55,663 bases of DNA from an uncultured Ilumatobacter sp. (GCA_938044705.1 CALIOL010000014.1:1-55663); one strand, 5' to 3'; counted from the stretch's first letter, positions 41,364 through 51,669 are shown. Numbers and translations are program-made. The notes: generated by a model from the sequence alone, not told the origin.

Positions 41364-41900
41364 TCAGCCCACGTCGTCGAGGCCACTCGACCCGAAGCCG
41401 CTCTCGAGTTCGACGATCATCCGGTCGACCGCGGGCAACTGCAGGAAGACGTCGACGTCCAGGGCGTCGCCGGATGCAGCAGCCCGTTCGAGCGTCTGTC
41501 GGAATTCGTCGATGCTTCGATCTCGTGCGGCGATCTCGTCGTCGGTGTCGTCGGGTTGGGTGCGACGCGTTCGCAGCGACGAGGCGGTTGCTTCCCAGTC
41601 GTCGAGCGCTTGCAAGACGAATGCACGCTGTAGCTCGTCGCTGAAATACACCGTTGCGAGGGTTTGGTACAGCGCGACCTCGGCTGCGCTGAGCGCCGTG
41701 TCGTCGTTCAGGTCCTCGGCGGTGAGCTGTGAGAAGAGCCCATCGCGTAGGTCGAGCTCGTCGGCGGTGCCAGCGTTCAGGTCGGCGACGCTCAGTGAGG
41801 AGGCGTCGCTGCTGCTGCACCCGGCGATGCCCAGAGCAATCGCGAAGGCGACACAGGCCGCGGCTCGGCGAGTCCGGGTTGATGGTGCAGTCGAGAACAT
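41364..41900 (-). CDS. putative lipoprotein, paralog of C-terminal domain of next gene
   Basis: Lipobox IALGIAGCSSS; shares ALDDWEATAxxLRT...AARDRxIDE...DVxxFLxLPxV with 41961-43928 product; start uncertain. Confidence 0.7.
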   Translation of the reverse strand: MFSTAPSTRTRRAAACVAFAIALGIAGCSSSDASSLSVADLNAGTADELDLRDGLFSQLTAEDLNDDTALSAAEVALYQTLATVYFSDELQRAFVLQALDDWEATASSLRTRRTQPDDTDDEIAARDRSIDEFRQTLERAAASGDALDVDVFLQLPAVDRMIVELESGFGSSGLDDVG

Positions 41901-41960
41901 AGGAGACCATTGTGGCAAGTGGCCGATCCGCGTCGGTGACGGCAGGTACGACACCACGGG

Positions 41961-43928
41961 TCAGCTGCGCGCGCCGTTCGCGGACAGCGTCACCTTGTCG
42001 AACAACTCGACGACGATGTCGCGTACCTCGGGCAGATCGAGGAAGATCTCGACGTCGACGGGTGGTGCCCCGATCTCGAGACTTGCTTCGAGTTCCCGTT
42101 GGATCTCGTCGATCCGGCGGTCTCTCGCGGCGAGGTCCGCCGGCGAGTCGTTCCCGTGCGTCATGCCGGTGCGAAGACCCGCCGCGGTCGCCTCCCAGTC
42201 GTCGAGAGCGTTGCGCACGATCTGGTCGTGGAACTTGTCGGTGGCATAGATCGTCAGCAAAGCTGCCTCGACGGCGATCGCGTCGATCTGTTCGGCAGCA
42301 TCGAGAGGTCCTCGGTCGGCGCTCACCGTACGTTCGACGAACGACGTGAACCCCTGCCGGATGATCAGTTTCGTGACCTGCCCGCCTGGGAGCGGGAGCA
42401 AGCCGAATGCTTGCCCGAGCGCCTTGCGCCAGATCGCAGCGCGCTCCTCGCGACCGCCCACGACGTTCTCGATCGCGGCCGTCGCAGGGCCGAGGACGCC
42501 GTCGAGGAGCTGACCGATCTCGATGTCGGGGCGTCGTCCCGAACCGAACTCGCCCGGGTCGAACTCGTCGAAGCGTGCGAGTGCTCCGCTCAGGATCAGC
42601 GCAAGAGCGGTCTCCACTTCCTCGGTGGTCATGTCGTTGAAGATGTCGAAGTACAGATCGCCGATCTGCTCGTCGCTGAAGGGTGTCTCCGAGTTCGGGT
42701 AGGCGCCGGTCACTACCGGGAGGTACGGCGCAAGCGCTTCGAGGACCCCGAGCCCGCTGACTTTGAAGTCGTGGTCGAGGAGCAGACGGACGAGATCGAA
42801 CACCACCCCGTCGCCGGTCTGATTTCGATTCGCGTCGATCTCGACGAGCTCTGATTGCGGGGTCTGATCGATGATGCGCTGGATCACGTCACCGAGCGCC
42901 TCCGACACTTCAGCGCCCATGACGTCGTTACGAACCCTGGTTTCGATCAGGTCGCCGAGCAGTTGTTCCCCGCCTTCCACGAAGCCGTCCGGGCCGTAGA
43001 TGTATCGCGTGACGAGGCGAGGGTTTCCTCCGAACAACACTGCGACGAGTGACTCGGTCTTGGTCGGAAGGCCCGGGTACGCAACGTTGGTCGGCCGCAT
43101 CGTGTCGAGGTGGAGATCACGATCCTCGAGCTCGCGCAGCGCCGCGAGCAGTTGATCGGCCAAGTCGTCCGGGAGGTTGTCGACTCGAGCGAGTCCTGCG
43201 AGCGGAGCGACGTATCGCAGGATCGGCCACTCGCCAGCGTCGTCGATGACCTGTTCGATCACTGCTGATGCACCGGGCCGCTTGACGGCCTGGGTGACGA
43301 TCAAGCCGAATGCCTCGATGACCGCCGGCAGGTCGGGTTCGAGTCGCGGGTGATCCGGGGCCTCCAATACCGGGTACGGGTAGCCGAGGTCGTGGAGGCG
43401 GGCGTAGAACGCGGTGACCCCGTCTGGCCCGAGGGCTTCGATCACCTCGGCGGAGAGCTCGGTGTTCATGGCGATCTCTTCGAACGCGTTCGTGAGCACG
43501 CCGAGGTCGAGGAGCTGTTGTACCGATGGGTCGCCGTCGAGGATCTCTTCGATCTTGTCCGCGATCTCCTCGCCGGTGATGTCGTCGTCACCCGGGAACA
43601 AGGAGGACAGCGCGCTGAAGGGTTGAAACGTCAATGTCCCGGGCTCCGGGCCATCCTCGGAACGGTTCCAACTGCTGCTGCTCCCGCCGGCACCACGGAA
43701 TCCGTACACGGGAGCCGCCCCTGACAGGGCGGTGCTGGACAGAATGGTCCGAATCGCAGGAACCCAGCCGGCTTCGAGCACGAACTGAAGATTCCTGATG
43801 GCCGTGATCGCCTCCGACGCGGCCGGGTCGCTCGACGCGATGCCGCGCAGCGACGTGACGGCAGCAGTGGCCCTGTCGTCGAGGGCGGTCAATGCGCCGG
43901 GTTCGTATCCGTGACTCGCTGCTGTCAT
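41961..43928 (-). CDS. large protein of unknown function (655 aa)
   Basis: Long ORF with acceptable start context (GAAGGG upstream); no recognised signal peptide; C-terminal domain shared with the neighbouring lipoprotein. Confidence 0.75.
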   Translation of the reverse strand: MTAASHGYEPGALTALDDRATAAVTSLRGIASSDPAASEAITAIRNLQFVLEAGWVPAIRTILSSTALSGAAPVYGFRGAGGSSSSWNRSEDGPEPGTLTFQPFSALSSLFPGDDDITGEEIADKIEEILDGDPSVQQLLDLGVLTNAFEEIAMNTELSAEVIEALGPDGVTAFYARLHDLGYPYPVLEAPDHPRLEPDLPAVIEAFGLIVTQAVKRPGASAVIEQVIDDAGEWPILRYVAPLAGLARVDNLPDDLADQLLAALRELEDRDLHLDTMRPTNVAYPGLPTKTESLVAVLFGGNPRLVTRYIYGPDGFVEGGEQLLGDLIETRVRNDVMGAEVSEALGDVIQRIIDQTPQSELVEIDANRNQTGDGVVFDLVRLLLDHDFKVSGLGVLEALAPYLPVVTGAYPNSETPFSDEQIGDLYFDIFNDMTTEEVETALALILSGALARFDEFDPGEFGSGRRPDIEIGQLLDGVLGPATAAIENVVGGREERAAIWRKALGQAFGLLPLPGGQVTKLIIRQGFTSFVERTVSADRGPLDAAEQIDAIAVEAALLTIYATDKFHDQIVRNALDDWEATAAGLRTGMTHGNDSPADLAARDRRIDEIQRELEASLEIGAPPVDVEIFLDLPEVRDIVVELFDKVTLSANGARS

Positions 43929-44062
43929 GGCCCTTCGGATTCGTCAGAGGATCGCAGTCGATCGATGGTGTCGGGACCGAAACCGGCCCACCTCCGCAGT
44001 GGGTCGTGACACGCCGAAAGGGGAAATCGGCATCGAACGTCACACCGAAGTCGGGGGACACG

Positions 44063-45433
44063 ATGGGACCCGTCGCGACGGCGATCACTATGTTCGAGCG
44101 AATGGCAGCACTCGAATCCACCGTGGACATGTACGACCTTCGGATGTCGGAAGGCGTTCGGCCTCTCTATGAGAAGGTGAAGGCGTTCATCGCCGAAGAA
44201 GTCACGCCGATGTCGGAGAAGTTCTTCAAGCTCGGTGAAGGCCGCGCCGACCCGTGGTCCTATGCGCCCGGCCAGCTCGAAGCGCTGCAGGAAGTGAAGG
44301 ACAAGGCGAAGGCCAACGGCCTGTGGAACTTCTTCCTCCCCGATGCCGAGACCGGCGAGGGCCTCTCCAACCTCGACTACGCCTATATCGCGATCGAGCT
44401 GGGCAAGAACCCGCTCGCATCGGAATCGATGAACTGTGCCGCACCTGACACCGGCAACATGGAGGTGCTCGAGCGCGTCGGCACCGAAGCACAAAAGGAG
44501 CAGTGGCTCAAGCCGCTCCTCGCCGGTGAGATCCGTTCCGCCTATGCGATGACCGAGCCCGACGTTGCATCCTCAGACGCGAAGAACGTTGCCTGCAAGG
44601 CCGAACGTGACGGCGACGAGTGGCTGATCAACGGTGAGAAGTACTACATCTCCGGTGCTGGTGACCCTCGCTGCAAGATCATGATCACCATGGTGCAGAC
44701 CAGCCCCGACGGCCCGCCGCACCAGCGTCAGAGCCAGATCCTCGTCCCGATCGATACCCCCGGTGTCCAGATCCTCGGCCCGATGCACGTGTTCGGCAAG
44801 GACGACGCCCCGCATGGCCACATGCACATCAAGTTCGACAACGTTCGCGTCCCGTACGAGAACGTGCTGCTCGGCGAAGGCCGTGGGTTCGAGATCAGCC
44901 AGGTCCGCCTCGGCCCTGGCCGAATCCACCACTGCATGCGCGCGATCGGCCAGGCCGAGAAGGCGCTCGAAATGATGGTGTCGCGTGGGCTCAGCCGCGA
45001 TGGCTTCGGCAAGCCGCTGGCCAAGCTCGGTGGCAACACCGAGATGATCGCGAAGGCCCGCATCGAGATCGAGTCCATGCGTCGCATGGTGCTCACCGCA
45101 GCAAACGCGATGGACAAGCTCGGCAACTCCGAAGCCCGTGTCTGGGTGTCGGCGGTGAAGGCCATGGTGCCGATCCGTGTCTGCGAGATCATCGACCAGG
45201 CCATCCAGATGCACGGCGCGACCGGCGTGTCGCAGTGGACGCCGCTTGCGGACATGTACACCAGCCAGCGCACCCTGCGTCTCGCGGACGGCCCGGACGA
45301 AGTCCACTGGATGGTCGTGGGTCGCAAGGAAGTCAACGACGGGGAAGAGAAGGCGGCCAGCTACAACCCCAAGGAGACGTACCTGGCCAACGAGAGCGCC
45401 GTCAAAGAGGGCGCGTTCTCCGGCCCGGCGTGA
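44063..45433 (+). CDS. acyl-CoA dehydrogenase
   Basis: YAMTEPDVASSDAKNVACKAERDGDEWLINGEKYYISGAGDPRCK, RLGPGRIHHCMRAIGQAEKALEMM, QMHGATGVSQWTPLADMY; GGGGG upstream of ATG 44063. Confidence 0.93.
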   Translation: MGPVATAITMFERMAALESTVDMYDLRMSEGVRPLYEKVKAFIAEEVTPMSEKFFKLGEGRADPWSYAPGQLEALQEVKDKAKANGLWNFFLPDAETGEGLSNLDYAYIAIELGKNPLASESMNCAAPDTGNMEVLERVGTEAQKEQWLKPLLAGEIRSAYAMTEPDVASSDAKNVACKAERDGDEWLINGEKYYISGAGDPRCKIMITMVQTSPDGPPHQRQSQILVPIDTPGVQILGPMHVFGKDDAPHGHMHIKFDNVRVPYENVLLGEGRGFEISQVRLGPGRIHHCMRAIGQAEKALEMMVSRGLSRDGFGKPLAKLGGNTEMIAKARIEIESMRRMVLTAANAMDKLGNSEARVWVSAVKAMVPIRVCEIIDQAIQMHGATGVSQWTPLADMYTSQRTLRLADGPDEVHWMVVGRKEVNDGEEKAASYNPKETYLANESAVKEGAFSGPA

Positions 45434-45457
45434 CACTGAGCAGCTGACTGCCAGCTC

Positions 45458-47287
45458 ATGCTGGGTCGTGCCGAACCGTTCGTCGCCGACGGCGTGTCGT
45501 TCGAGTCACGACCCCATGGGCCGAGCAGCCAGCGACTCGTCCTGCGCGCTGAGCGAGATCTCGTCGACATCACGAGTGGCCGTTTCGCGCGATCGCGATT
45601 CGGGGTCCGCTGGCAGCGGACAGCGTGGCCCGACGACATCGAGTTCTTGGGCTTTGCCTTCACCCAGTTCGCGCTGCCGGTCACGGCCGGACGCGATCTG
45701 TCGTTCGACTTCGCTCCAGCACCCGGTCTCCGTTCGCCCGCAGCGATGATCCCGGTGATCGCCCGCTCGCGCGATCGCATCACATTGCTGGCGCCCCTCG
45801 ACCAGTTCCACGAGCAGGTCGTCTCGGTCGCCGAGAACGGCCTGACATGGGGCTGGCACGGTGATCTCGACCACGTGCCGGCGGGGTTCGAGACCAGCCT
45901 CGGCGTGTACGAGGCTGCGTCCGTCACCGAGGTGCTCGCGCAGTGGCAGGCCGACGTCGACCAGCACACGGAGCGGATGACCGAGAACGCACTCTCGACG
46001 CATCTCTCGTACTGGACTGACAACGGAGCTGCCTACTGGTACCGCACCGAGCCGGGTCGCACGATCGTCGAGTCGGTCACGGACGTCGTGGACTCGCTAC
46101 GCGCCGACGACATCCCGATCCGATCCGTCGAGCTCGACTCATGGTTCTACGACCATGCCGTGGCTCGTCCGATCAGCGAGGTCGGATACCCAGCCGAGGT
46201 GCCACCGACCGGAATGCTCCGTTGGGAACCGCGAGCCGACGCATTCCCTGCCGCAGCCGAAGACGGGGTCGCCGCGCTGGCCCGACGCCTTGACACACCT
46301 CTGGTGCTTCACGCTCGCCACATCGCGCCCGACTCGCCGTATATCACCGACGCTGCGGCGTGGTGGGTGGGCGAACATGCTGCCCAGCCGAGCGACCCGG
46401 CCTTCTTCCGTCGATGGTTCGACGATGCGAAGCGTTGGGGCGCCACCGTGATCGAACAGGACTGGATGCAGGTGTACTGGTTCGCGATTCGTGAGCTGCG
46501 CGCCGTTCCCGGGCGCGCTGCGACGTGGGAGCGAGCGCTCAACGACCATGCGTCGGCGACCGGCGTCGATCTGCTGTGGTGCATGGCCACCCCGGCCGAC
46601 CTCATGCTTGCCGGCCAGCTCGATCGCGTGATCGCCACTCGCACCTGTGACGACTACCGATTCAACGACGACCCGGCGTTTCTCTGGACATGGTTCCTGG
46701 TCGTGAATCGTCTCGCCGACACGCTGGGTATCCCCGTGTTCAAGGACTGCTTCTTCTCCAACGACATCGTCGACGAGTCCGATGACCCGATCGATGGAGA
46801 CCCGCACGCGGAACTCGAAGCAGCGCTCGCCTCGCTGTCGGGTGGCCCTGTCGGCATCGGTGATCGGATCGACCGGACCAACCGCGAGATCGTGATGCGC
46901 TGCTGCGACGCAGATGGACGCTTGCGACGCGTCGACCGACCGATCGCCGCCATCGATCGCTGCCTGTTCGCAGGGCCGGCTCGCGGCGACAGTGCGATGT
47001 GGGCGACCACGACGTCGACGACTGCGGACGGTGTGTGGACCTACGTCTTGGCCATCAACACATCGACAGCTCGACGTCGGCTGGTGGATCGATTCGATCT
47101 CGATGCGGAATCGCTGGTCTACGACTGGCGCACTCGGCGCGCGGCGTACGCATCGTCGATCCAGGTCGAGCTGGAACCGATGGAGTGGGAACTGTTCATC
47201 GTGAGTCCCGCTGGCGCGCCGTCCGCTGGAAGCGCAGGCGACCCCGACAAGTATGTCGCAGTGCAGGCAGGTGGCAGCTCAGCCTGA
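45458..47287 (+). CDS. TIM-barrel glycoside hydrolase-like protein (GH36/GH31-like)
   Basis: SYWTDNGAAYWYRTEPG, IRSVELDSWFYDH, WGATVIEQDWMQ, DLLWCMATP; distant family assignment. Confidence 0.55.
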   Translation: MLGRAEPFVADGVSFESRPHGPSSQRLVLRAERDLVDITSGRFARSRFGVRWQRTAWPDDIEFLGFAFTQFALPVTAGRDLSFDFAPAPGLRSPAAMIPVIARSRDRITLLAPLDQFHEQVVSVAENGLTWGWHGDLDHVPAGFETSLGVYEAASVTEVLAQWQADVDQHTERMTENALSTHLSYWTDNGAAYWYRTEPGRTIVESVTDVVDSLRADDIPIRSVELDSWFYDHAVARPISEVGYPAEVPPTGMLRWEPRADAFPAAAEDGVAALARRLDTPLVLHARHIAPDSPYITDAAAWWVGEHAAQPSDPAFFRRWFDDAKRWGATVIEQDWMQVYWFAIRELRAVPGRAATWERALNDHASATGVDLLWCMATPADLMLAGQLDRVIATRTCDDYRFNDDPAFLWTWFLVVNRLADTLGIPVFKDCFFSNDIVDESDDPIDGDPHAELEAALASLSGGPVGIGDRIDRTNREIVMRCCDADGRLRRVDRPIAAIDRCLFAGPARGDSAMWATTTSTTADGVWTYVLAINTSTARRRLVDRFDLDAESLVYDWRTRRAAYASSIQVELEPMEWELFIVSPAGAPSAGSAGDPDKYVAVQAGGSSA

Positions 47288-47319
47288 GCGTGCGCTGCAG
47301 GACCGATCGGAGCCGAGGC

Positions 47320-48261
47320 TCAGACGGCGAGCAGGTCGCGAGCACCGGTATCGGAGCTCGGATGGCGCAGCTTGCTCATGGCGCGAGCTTCGATCTGGCG
47401 GATCCGCTCACGAGTGAGGTTGAAGTGGTCGCCGACCTCTTCGAGGGTTCGTGGCTCGCCGCGGTCGAGGCCGAAGCGCAGCTTGAGGATCTCACGCTCG
47501 CGCTCGTCGAGCGGAGCGAGGAGGCGGCTGATCTCTTCGGGGAGCAGTGCAGTGGCGGCGACTTCGAACGGCGATTCCGCAGAACGGTCTTCGACCACGT
47601 CACCCAGCTCGGCGTCGCCATCTTCACGTAGCGGCTCAGAGAGCGACAAGGGCTCGGCGGCGAAGCGCAGGGCTTCGGTCACCTTGTCCTCGGGCATTTC
47701 GACTTCCTTGGCCAGCTCGGAGAGCGTTGCAGGGCGGCCGTACTTCAGCTCGAGGCGTGAACGCGCCTTCTGCAGGCGAGCCAACGTGTCGCCTGCGTGA
47801 ACCGGGAGGCGAATCGTGCGGCCGGTGTTGGCGATGCCGCGGGTGATGGCCTGGCGGATCCACCATGTGGCATACGTCGAGAACTTGAAACCCTTACGCC
47901 AGTCGAACTTCTCGACGGCGTGCATGAGGCCGAGGTTGCCCTCTTGGATCAGGTCGAGCAGCGGAAGACCCGACGCCTGATACTTCTTGGCGATCGAGAC
48001 GACGAGGCGCAGGTTGGACTGCACGAACTGTCGCTCGGCTTCTTCGCCCTTGCGAGCGGTGCGGCGCAGCTCACGCTTCTTCGCCGGAGTGAGTTCCTTG
48101 CCGCCCGCGTCGAGTTGCTCGATCGCTTCGTTGCCGGCTTCGATGGCCTTGGCGAGTCGTACTTCGTCATCCTTCGTGAGCAGCGTGTACTGCCCGATAT
48201 CGGTGAGGTACAGACGGACGAGGTCCTCGTCGTCCCGTTCGACTCGATCTTTTGCCACCAT
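47320..48261 (-). CDS. RpoD/SigA-family sigma-70 factor
   Basis: [12 protein letters not shown]...[88 protein letters not shown] upstream of ATG 48261. Confidence 0.95.
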   Translation of the reverse strand: MVAKDRVERDDEDLVRLYLTDIGQYTLLTKDDEVRLAKAIEAGNEAIEQLDAGGKELTPAKKRELRRTARKGEEAERQFVQSNLRLVVSIAKKYQASGLPLLDLIQEGNLGLMHAVEKFDWRKGFKFSTYATWWIRQAITRGIANTGRTIRLPVHAGDTLARLQKARSRLELKYGRPATLSELAKEVEMPEDKVTEALRFAAEPLSLSEPLREDGDAELGDVVEDRSAESPFEVAATALLPEEISRLLAPLDEREREILKLRFGLDRGEPRTLEEVGDHFNLTRERIRQIEARAMSKLRHPSSDTGARDLLAV

Positions 48262-48469
48262 CGACTCCTTGAGATGTGTCGGAATTCGTTCGGCTTCGGT
48301 CTTCGACTTCGGTGCGAAATATTCGTCTCGGTGCCCGCTGCGGTCCACACACGCCGCCGACGTTTGTGGTAGGGAGCTGGCGAGAGTGTGGACACGATAC
48401 CGAGGAGGTGGACCCCGCCAACTCGGAAACACACGACGCGCGCCAGGTATCGCTCGTTGAGATGAAGAG

Positions 48470-48871
48470 ATGGCGAGTATCACAATGAGAGATGGGTATG
48501 AAATGGTCGACGATCTGAGGGACACGATGGACGAACCGAGCACTGAGGACACAGGGGTCGATGACGAGATCGAATTGGCGATGGTCACCATGCGCTTCGA
48601 CGCCAGTGACGCCGCCGGGCTGCACGCGGTGTTGTCGAAGTACGTCGTCCTGACTCGCATGGTCGAAGGCTGTCGCAACGTGGATCTGTGTGCGAGCGTC
48701 ACGCAACCGGGACGCATGCTCATTGTTCAGAAGTGGGATGATGCCGCAGCGCAGCGATCGCACTTCGACTCAGCACTCATGGTCGAGATGGCCGAAGCAT
48801 GCGATGGGCTCTTGGCCTCGGCCCCGGACATCGATCTGTGGGATGGGCTCAGCGCTCACGACCTGAACTAG
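48470..48871 (+). CDS. antibiotic biosynthesis monooxygenase-like (ABM) protein
   Basis: MVTMRFDASDAAGLHAVLSKYVVLTRMVEGCRNVDLCAS...GRMLIVQKWDDAAAQRSHF. Confidence 0.75.
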   Translation: MASITMRDGYEMVDDLRDTMDEPSTEDTGVDDEIELAMVTMRFDASDAAGLHAVLSKYVVLTRMVEGCRNVDLCASVTQPGRMLIVQKWDDAAAQRSHFDSALMVEMAEACDGLLASAPDIDLWDGLSAHDLN

Positions 48872-48944
48872 GGAGACGTCGGTGAGGCGGCCGATCGTCG
48901 GTCGCATCGGCGCGGGATCAAGCGTCAGATATCCTGTCGTCACC

Positions 48945-49790
48945 ATGTCAAACCCGTTTTTCAACGAAAAGAAGATGAACGAGGACGCAAGCGGTTGGGC
49001 GGCGCCCACGAGCGCCGCTGCGGTCGCTGCCAAGCCTCAAGGATTTCCGGAAGCGCCCGGAAGCCCGCTGAACCGTCCGATCGACGACGGACCCACCAGC
49101 CGCTTCCAGTCGCAGGTCATGACCGTCAACGGGGTCATCACCGCCACGGCGGTGTTGTTCACGATCTTCCTGGTCGCAGCCTCGGTGGGCTGGTTCACCT
49201 CCACCACCAACGCCGAGGGCAACTTCGAGCCCGCTCCGGGCATCTTGATCGGTGTGATCGTCGGCTTCGTGGCGGTCATGGTCGCGTACCGCAAGCCGAT
49301 GTGGGCAAAGTTCCTCGGCCCGGTCTATTCGATCTGTTATGGCTACTCGGTCGGAGCCATCTCCAAGCTGTACGAGAACTCCCAGGACGGCATCGTGCTC
49401 CAGGCGGCCGGTGCCACCATCGCGGTCTTCCTCGTGATGCTCACGTTGTACCGGACGGGCATCATCAAGGTCACACAGGGATTCCGCCGCATCGTCGTGG
49501 GCGCCACGATGGGCGTGATGGTGCTGTACCTCGTGTCGATCGTGATCAGCCTGTTTGGCGGTGAGATCGGCTTCATCAACTCACCGAGTCTCATCGGGAT
49601 CGGGTTCTCCGTGTTCGTGTGCGTGCTCGCTGCTTCCAATCTCGCCCTCGACTTCGACCTGATCGAGCGAGGGACGCAGATGAAGATGTCGAAGGACTAC
49701 GAGTGGGTCGCCGCGCTCGGTCTCGTCGTCACCATCGTGTGGTTGTACCTGGAGATCCTGCGACTGCTGTCGAAGCTCAATCGTCGGTGA
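48945..49790 (+). CDS. Bax inhibitor-1/YccA family membrane protein
   Basis: About seven TM helices, FLGPVYSICYGYSVGAISKLYE, FVCVLAASNLALDFDLIERGTQ; TATCCT box 9 nt before ATG. Confidence 0.88.
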   Translation: MSNPFFNEKKMNEDASGWAAPTSAAAVAAKPQGFPEAPGSPLNRPIDDGPTSRFQSQVMTVNGVITATAVLFTIFLVAASVGWFTSTTNAEGNFEPAPGILIGVIVGFVAVMVAYRKPMWAKFLGPVYSICYGYSVGAISKLYENSQDGIVLQAAGATIAVFLVMLTLYRTGIIKVTQGFRRIVVGATMGVMVLYLVSIVISLFGGEIGFINSPSLIGIGFSVFVCVLAASNLALDFDLIERGTQMKMSKDYEWVAALGLVVTIVWLYLEILRLLSKLNRR

Positions 49791-50527
49791 CACGCCGCCG
49801 CCGGAGCCTTCAGCTGCTCGAAGCGGTCGGAACGGCGGCGTTGGCCGCAGCCTTCGGCGGAGCGGCAGGTTCGCTCGTGGGTCTCGGCCCACTGTGCGCT
49901 GGTGTCGCGGCAGCGAACGGCGCGGTGTCGGGGTGGCGCGGCGTCTACAACTGGCAGTGCACACCCGGTCTGGCAGCGTTCGTCCTCGACTCGACGTGGG
50001 CGCTGCCGATGACCACCGCAGCGTTGTTCGCGAACGGCGTCGCAGCTGTCCAACGTGACTCGGGCTACGCGCCGGAATTGTCCGAACGGCAGAACCGTCA
50101 CGTCCACCGGCGTGGGTTCATGCCGCGCAAGGGGTTTGCCATCACGCTCGGCAATGTCATCGGTGGCGCCGGCGAGATCGAACGGCCGCGTCGACGGCGG
50201 TTGATCACGGATCACGAGAACGTCCACTGTTGGCAAGCTCGATGGCTGGGCCCGTTCTTTCCTGTCCTCTATGTCGGTTGGATGATTCTCGCCGGCGCGG
50301 CCGGCATCTTGATCTGGGTGGTCAAGCGTCGCGACGAGCCGTTCACGAAGGTCGTCGAAACAAGTGCCTACTACCTCAATCCGCTCGAGTGGTGGGCGTA
50401 CAGCCGTGACGACCATTGGCCGCCTGGAGGCAAGGTCGCCGACTTCGGTTGGAAGCGCCCGTGCTGTCGACCGCTCTCCGAGATTCGGCCAACGCCCGAG
50501 GTACCGATCACGCCGGTGCGGCGCTGA
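49787..50527 (+). CDS. putative membrane protein of unknown function
   Basis: GTG 49787 (4-bp overlap), hydrophobic segments, LITDHENVHCWQARWLGPFFPVLYVGW. Confidence 0.65.
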   Translation: MTRRRRSLQLLEAVGTAALAAAFGGAAGSLVGLGPLCAGVAAANGAVSGWRGVYNWQCTPGLAAFVLDSTWALPMTTAALFANGVAAVQRDSGYAPELSERQNRHVHRRGFMPRKGFAITLGNVIGGAGEIERPRRRRLITDHENVHCWQARWLGPFFPVLYVGWMILAGAAGILIWVVKRRDEPFTKVVETSAYYLNPLEWWAYSRDDHWPPGGKVADFGWKRPCCRPLSEIRPTPEVPITPVRR

Positions 50528-50529
50528 GC

Positions 50530-50563
50530 GTCGGTCCCTCCGTCTTGCGACGGACGGACCGAC
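50530..50563. terminator. bidirectional terminator-like hairpin between convergent genes
   Basis: GTCGGTCCCTCCGTC-TTGC-GACGGACGGACCGAC, 14 of 15 pairs. Confidence 0.6.
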
Positions 50564-50578
50564 CGACGAGGGCGCTGC

Positions 50579-51604
50579 TCAGGGCGTGATCCCGCCGACC
50601 GGGTCGCTCCCCGGCACGAAGATCGCCGTGATCGCACGGTTGCTGATCTGTGCTTCGCCGAGCGCTGTCTGTCGGCAGTTCAGGTGGAACGTCGAGGTCC
50701 CGCCGTTGACGGTGAAACGGCGGGTTCCGGCGAGTTGGGCGCGGTCGCCGACTGCACCTCCGCTCTCCCATTCCTGGAGGTACCCGAGGTCGATGCCGGT
50801 GCCTGCCTCGCTGCCGATTCCGCACTGAATCGTCAGGTTCGCTTGCGTGGTTCGCGCCGTCGCGGTGGAGGTCACGATGACTTGGCCGGCGACGGGCGTG
50901 TCGATCGTGGTCGACAACACAGCGGTCGAGGTGCCGTTGTCGTTGAGCGTGACTCCGACCGCGGATGACGTCGCGCTCGTGGTCGAACGGATCGCATCGA
51001 TGTCGACTTCGTGGTCGTGGTCGACGTAGTACCCGGCGATGTCGATGAGCAGATCCGCATTGCCGCTCTCGTTGTACACGCTGAACTGGCCAGCTGGCGA
51101 GAGCTCGATCGTCGCGAGGTTGGGTTCCGGCGGAGTCCCAGGTGCGAGGTTCAGGTTCGACGCGAGCGGCAAGGGTTGATCCTGAGGCCAGAGCGTGATG
51201 AAGGTCGTCTGGGTCGCGTTGAGGCCCGTGACGTTTGCCGAGAGTGCGAGGGCATCGGTGGGAATGTCGCACTGTCCGTTCACGCCATGCGCATCGACGT
51301 CCCATGTCGTTGCCGGGCCGATCGTCGTTCCGGCGAACGGGCCTCCGCTGGGAGCACCGGGACGAGTGTCGAGGAGGCGGCACGGTGTGATCGGGATGAG
51401 GACCGGATTCTCGCCGTGGTCAGGGGCGGCTGAAACGAGGCCGAAGCCTCCCGCGCCCAGGGTGACCGCGACGGCGGCGCCGATGGCCGCCCATCGGGAT
51501 CGATGTCGCCCACCGCGTGGCCGAGGGAGCGATGTCCGACGCCATTGCGTCGGCGTGGCGGTGTGGTCTGGGCGGTGAGCTGAGGTGGGCGAGTTGGTGT
51601 GCAT
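50579..51604 (-). CDS. secreted protein with PCRLLDTRPG...DIAGYYV domain
   Basis: Long N-terminal region with TM-like signal (AAIGAAVAVTLGAGGFGLVSA), ITPCRLLDTRPGAPSGG, LLIDIAGYYVD; start ATG 51604 (ORF track 51712). Confidence 0.75.
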   Translation of the reverse strand: MHTNSPTSAHRPDHTATPTQWRRTSLPRPRGGRHRSRWAAIGAAVAVTLGAGGFGLVSAAPDHGENPVLIPITPCRLLDTRPGAPSGGPFAGTTIGPATTWDVDAHGVNGQCDIPTDALALSANVTGLNATQTTFITLWPQDQPLPLASNLNLAPGTPPEPNLATIELSPAGQFSVYNESGNADLLIDIAGYYVDHDHEVDIDAIRSTTSATSSAVGVTLNDNGTSTAVLSTTIDTPVAGQVIVTSTATARTTQANLTIQCGIGSEAGTGIDLGYLQEWESGGAVGDRAQLAGTRRFTVNGGTSTFHLNCRQTALGEAQISNRAITAIFVPGSDPVGGITP

Positions 51605-51669
51605 GTCTGTCTCCTGTCCTGTGTGTACCGAGTGGTACACGCACAGGTTGACAGATTGAACCAAATGGT

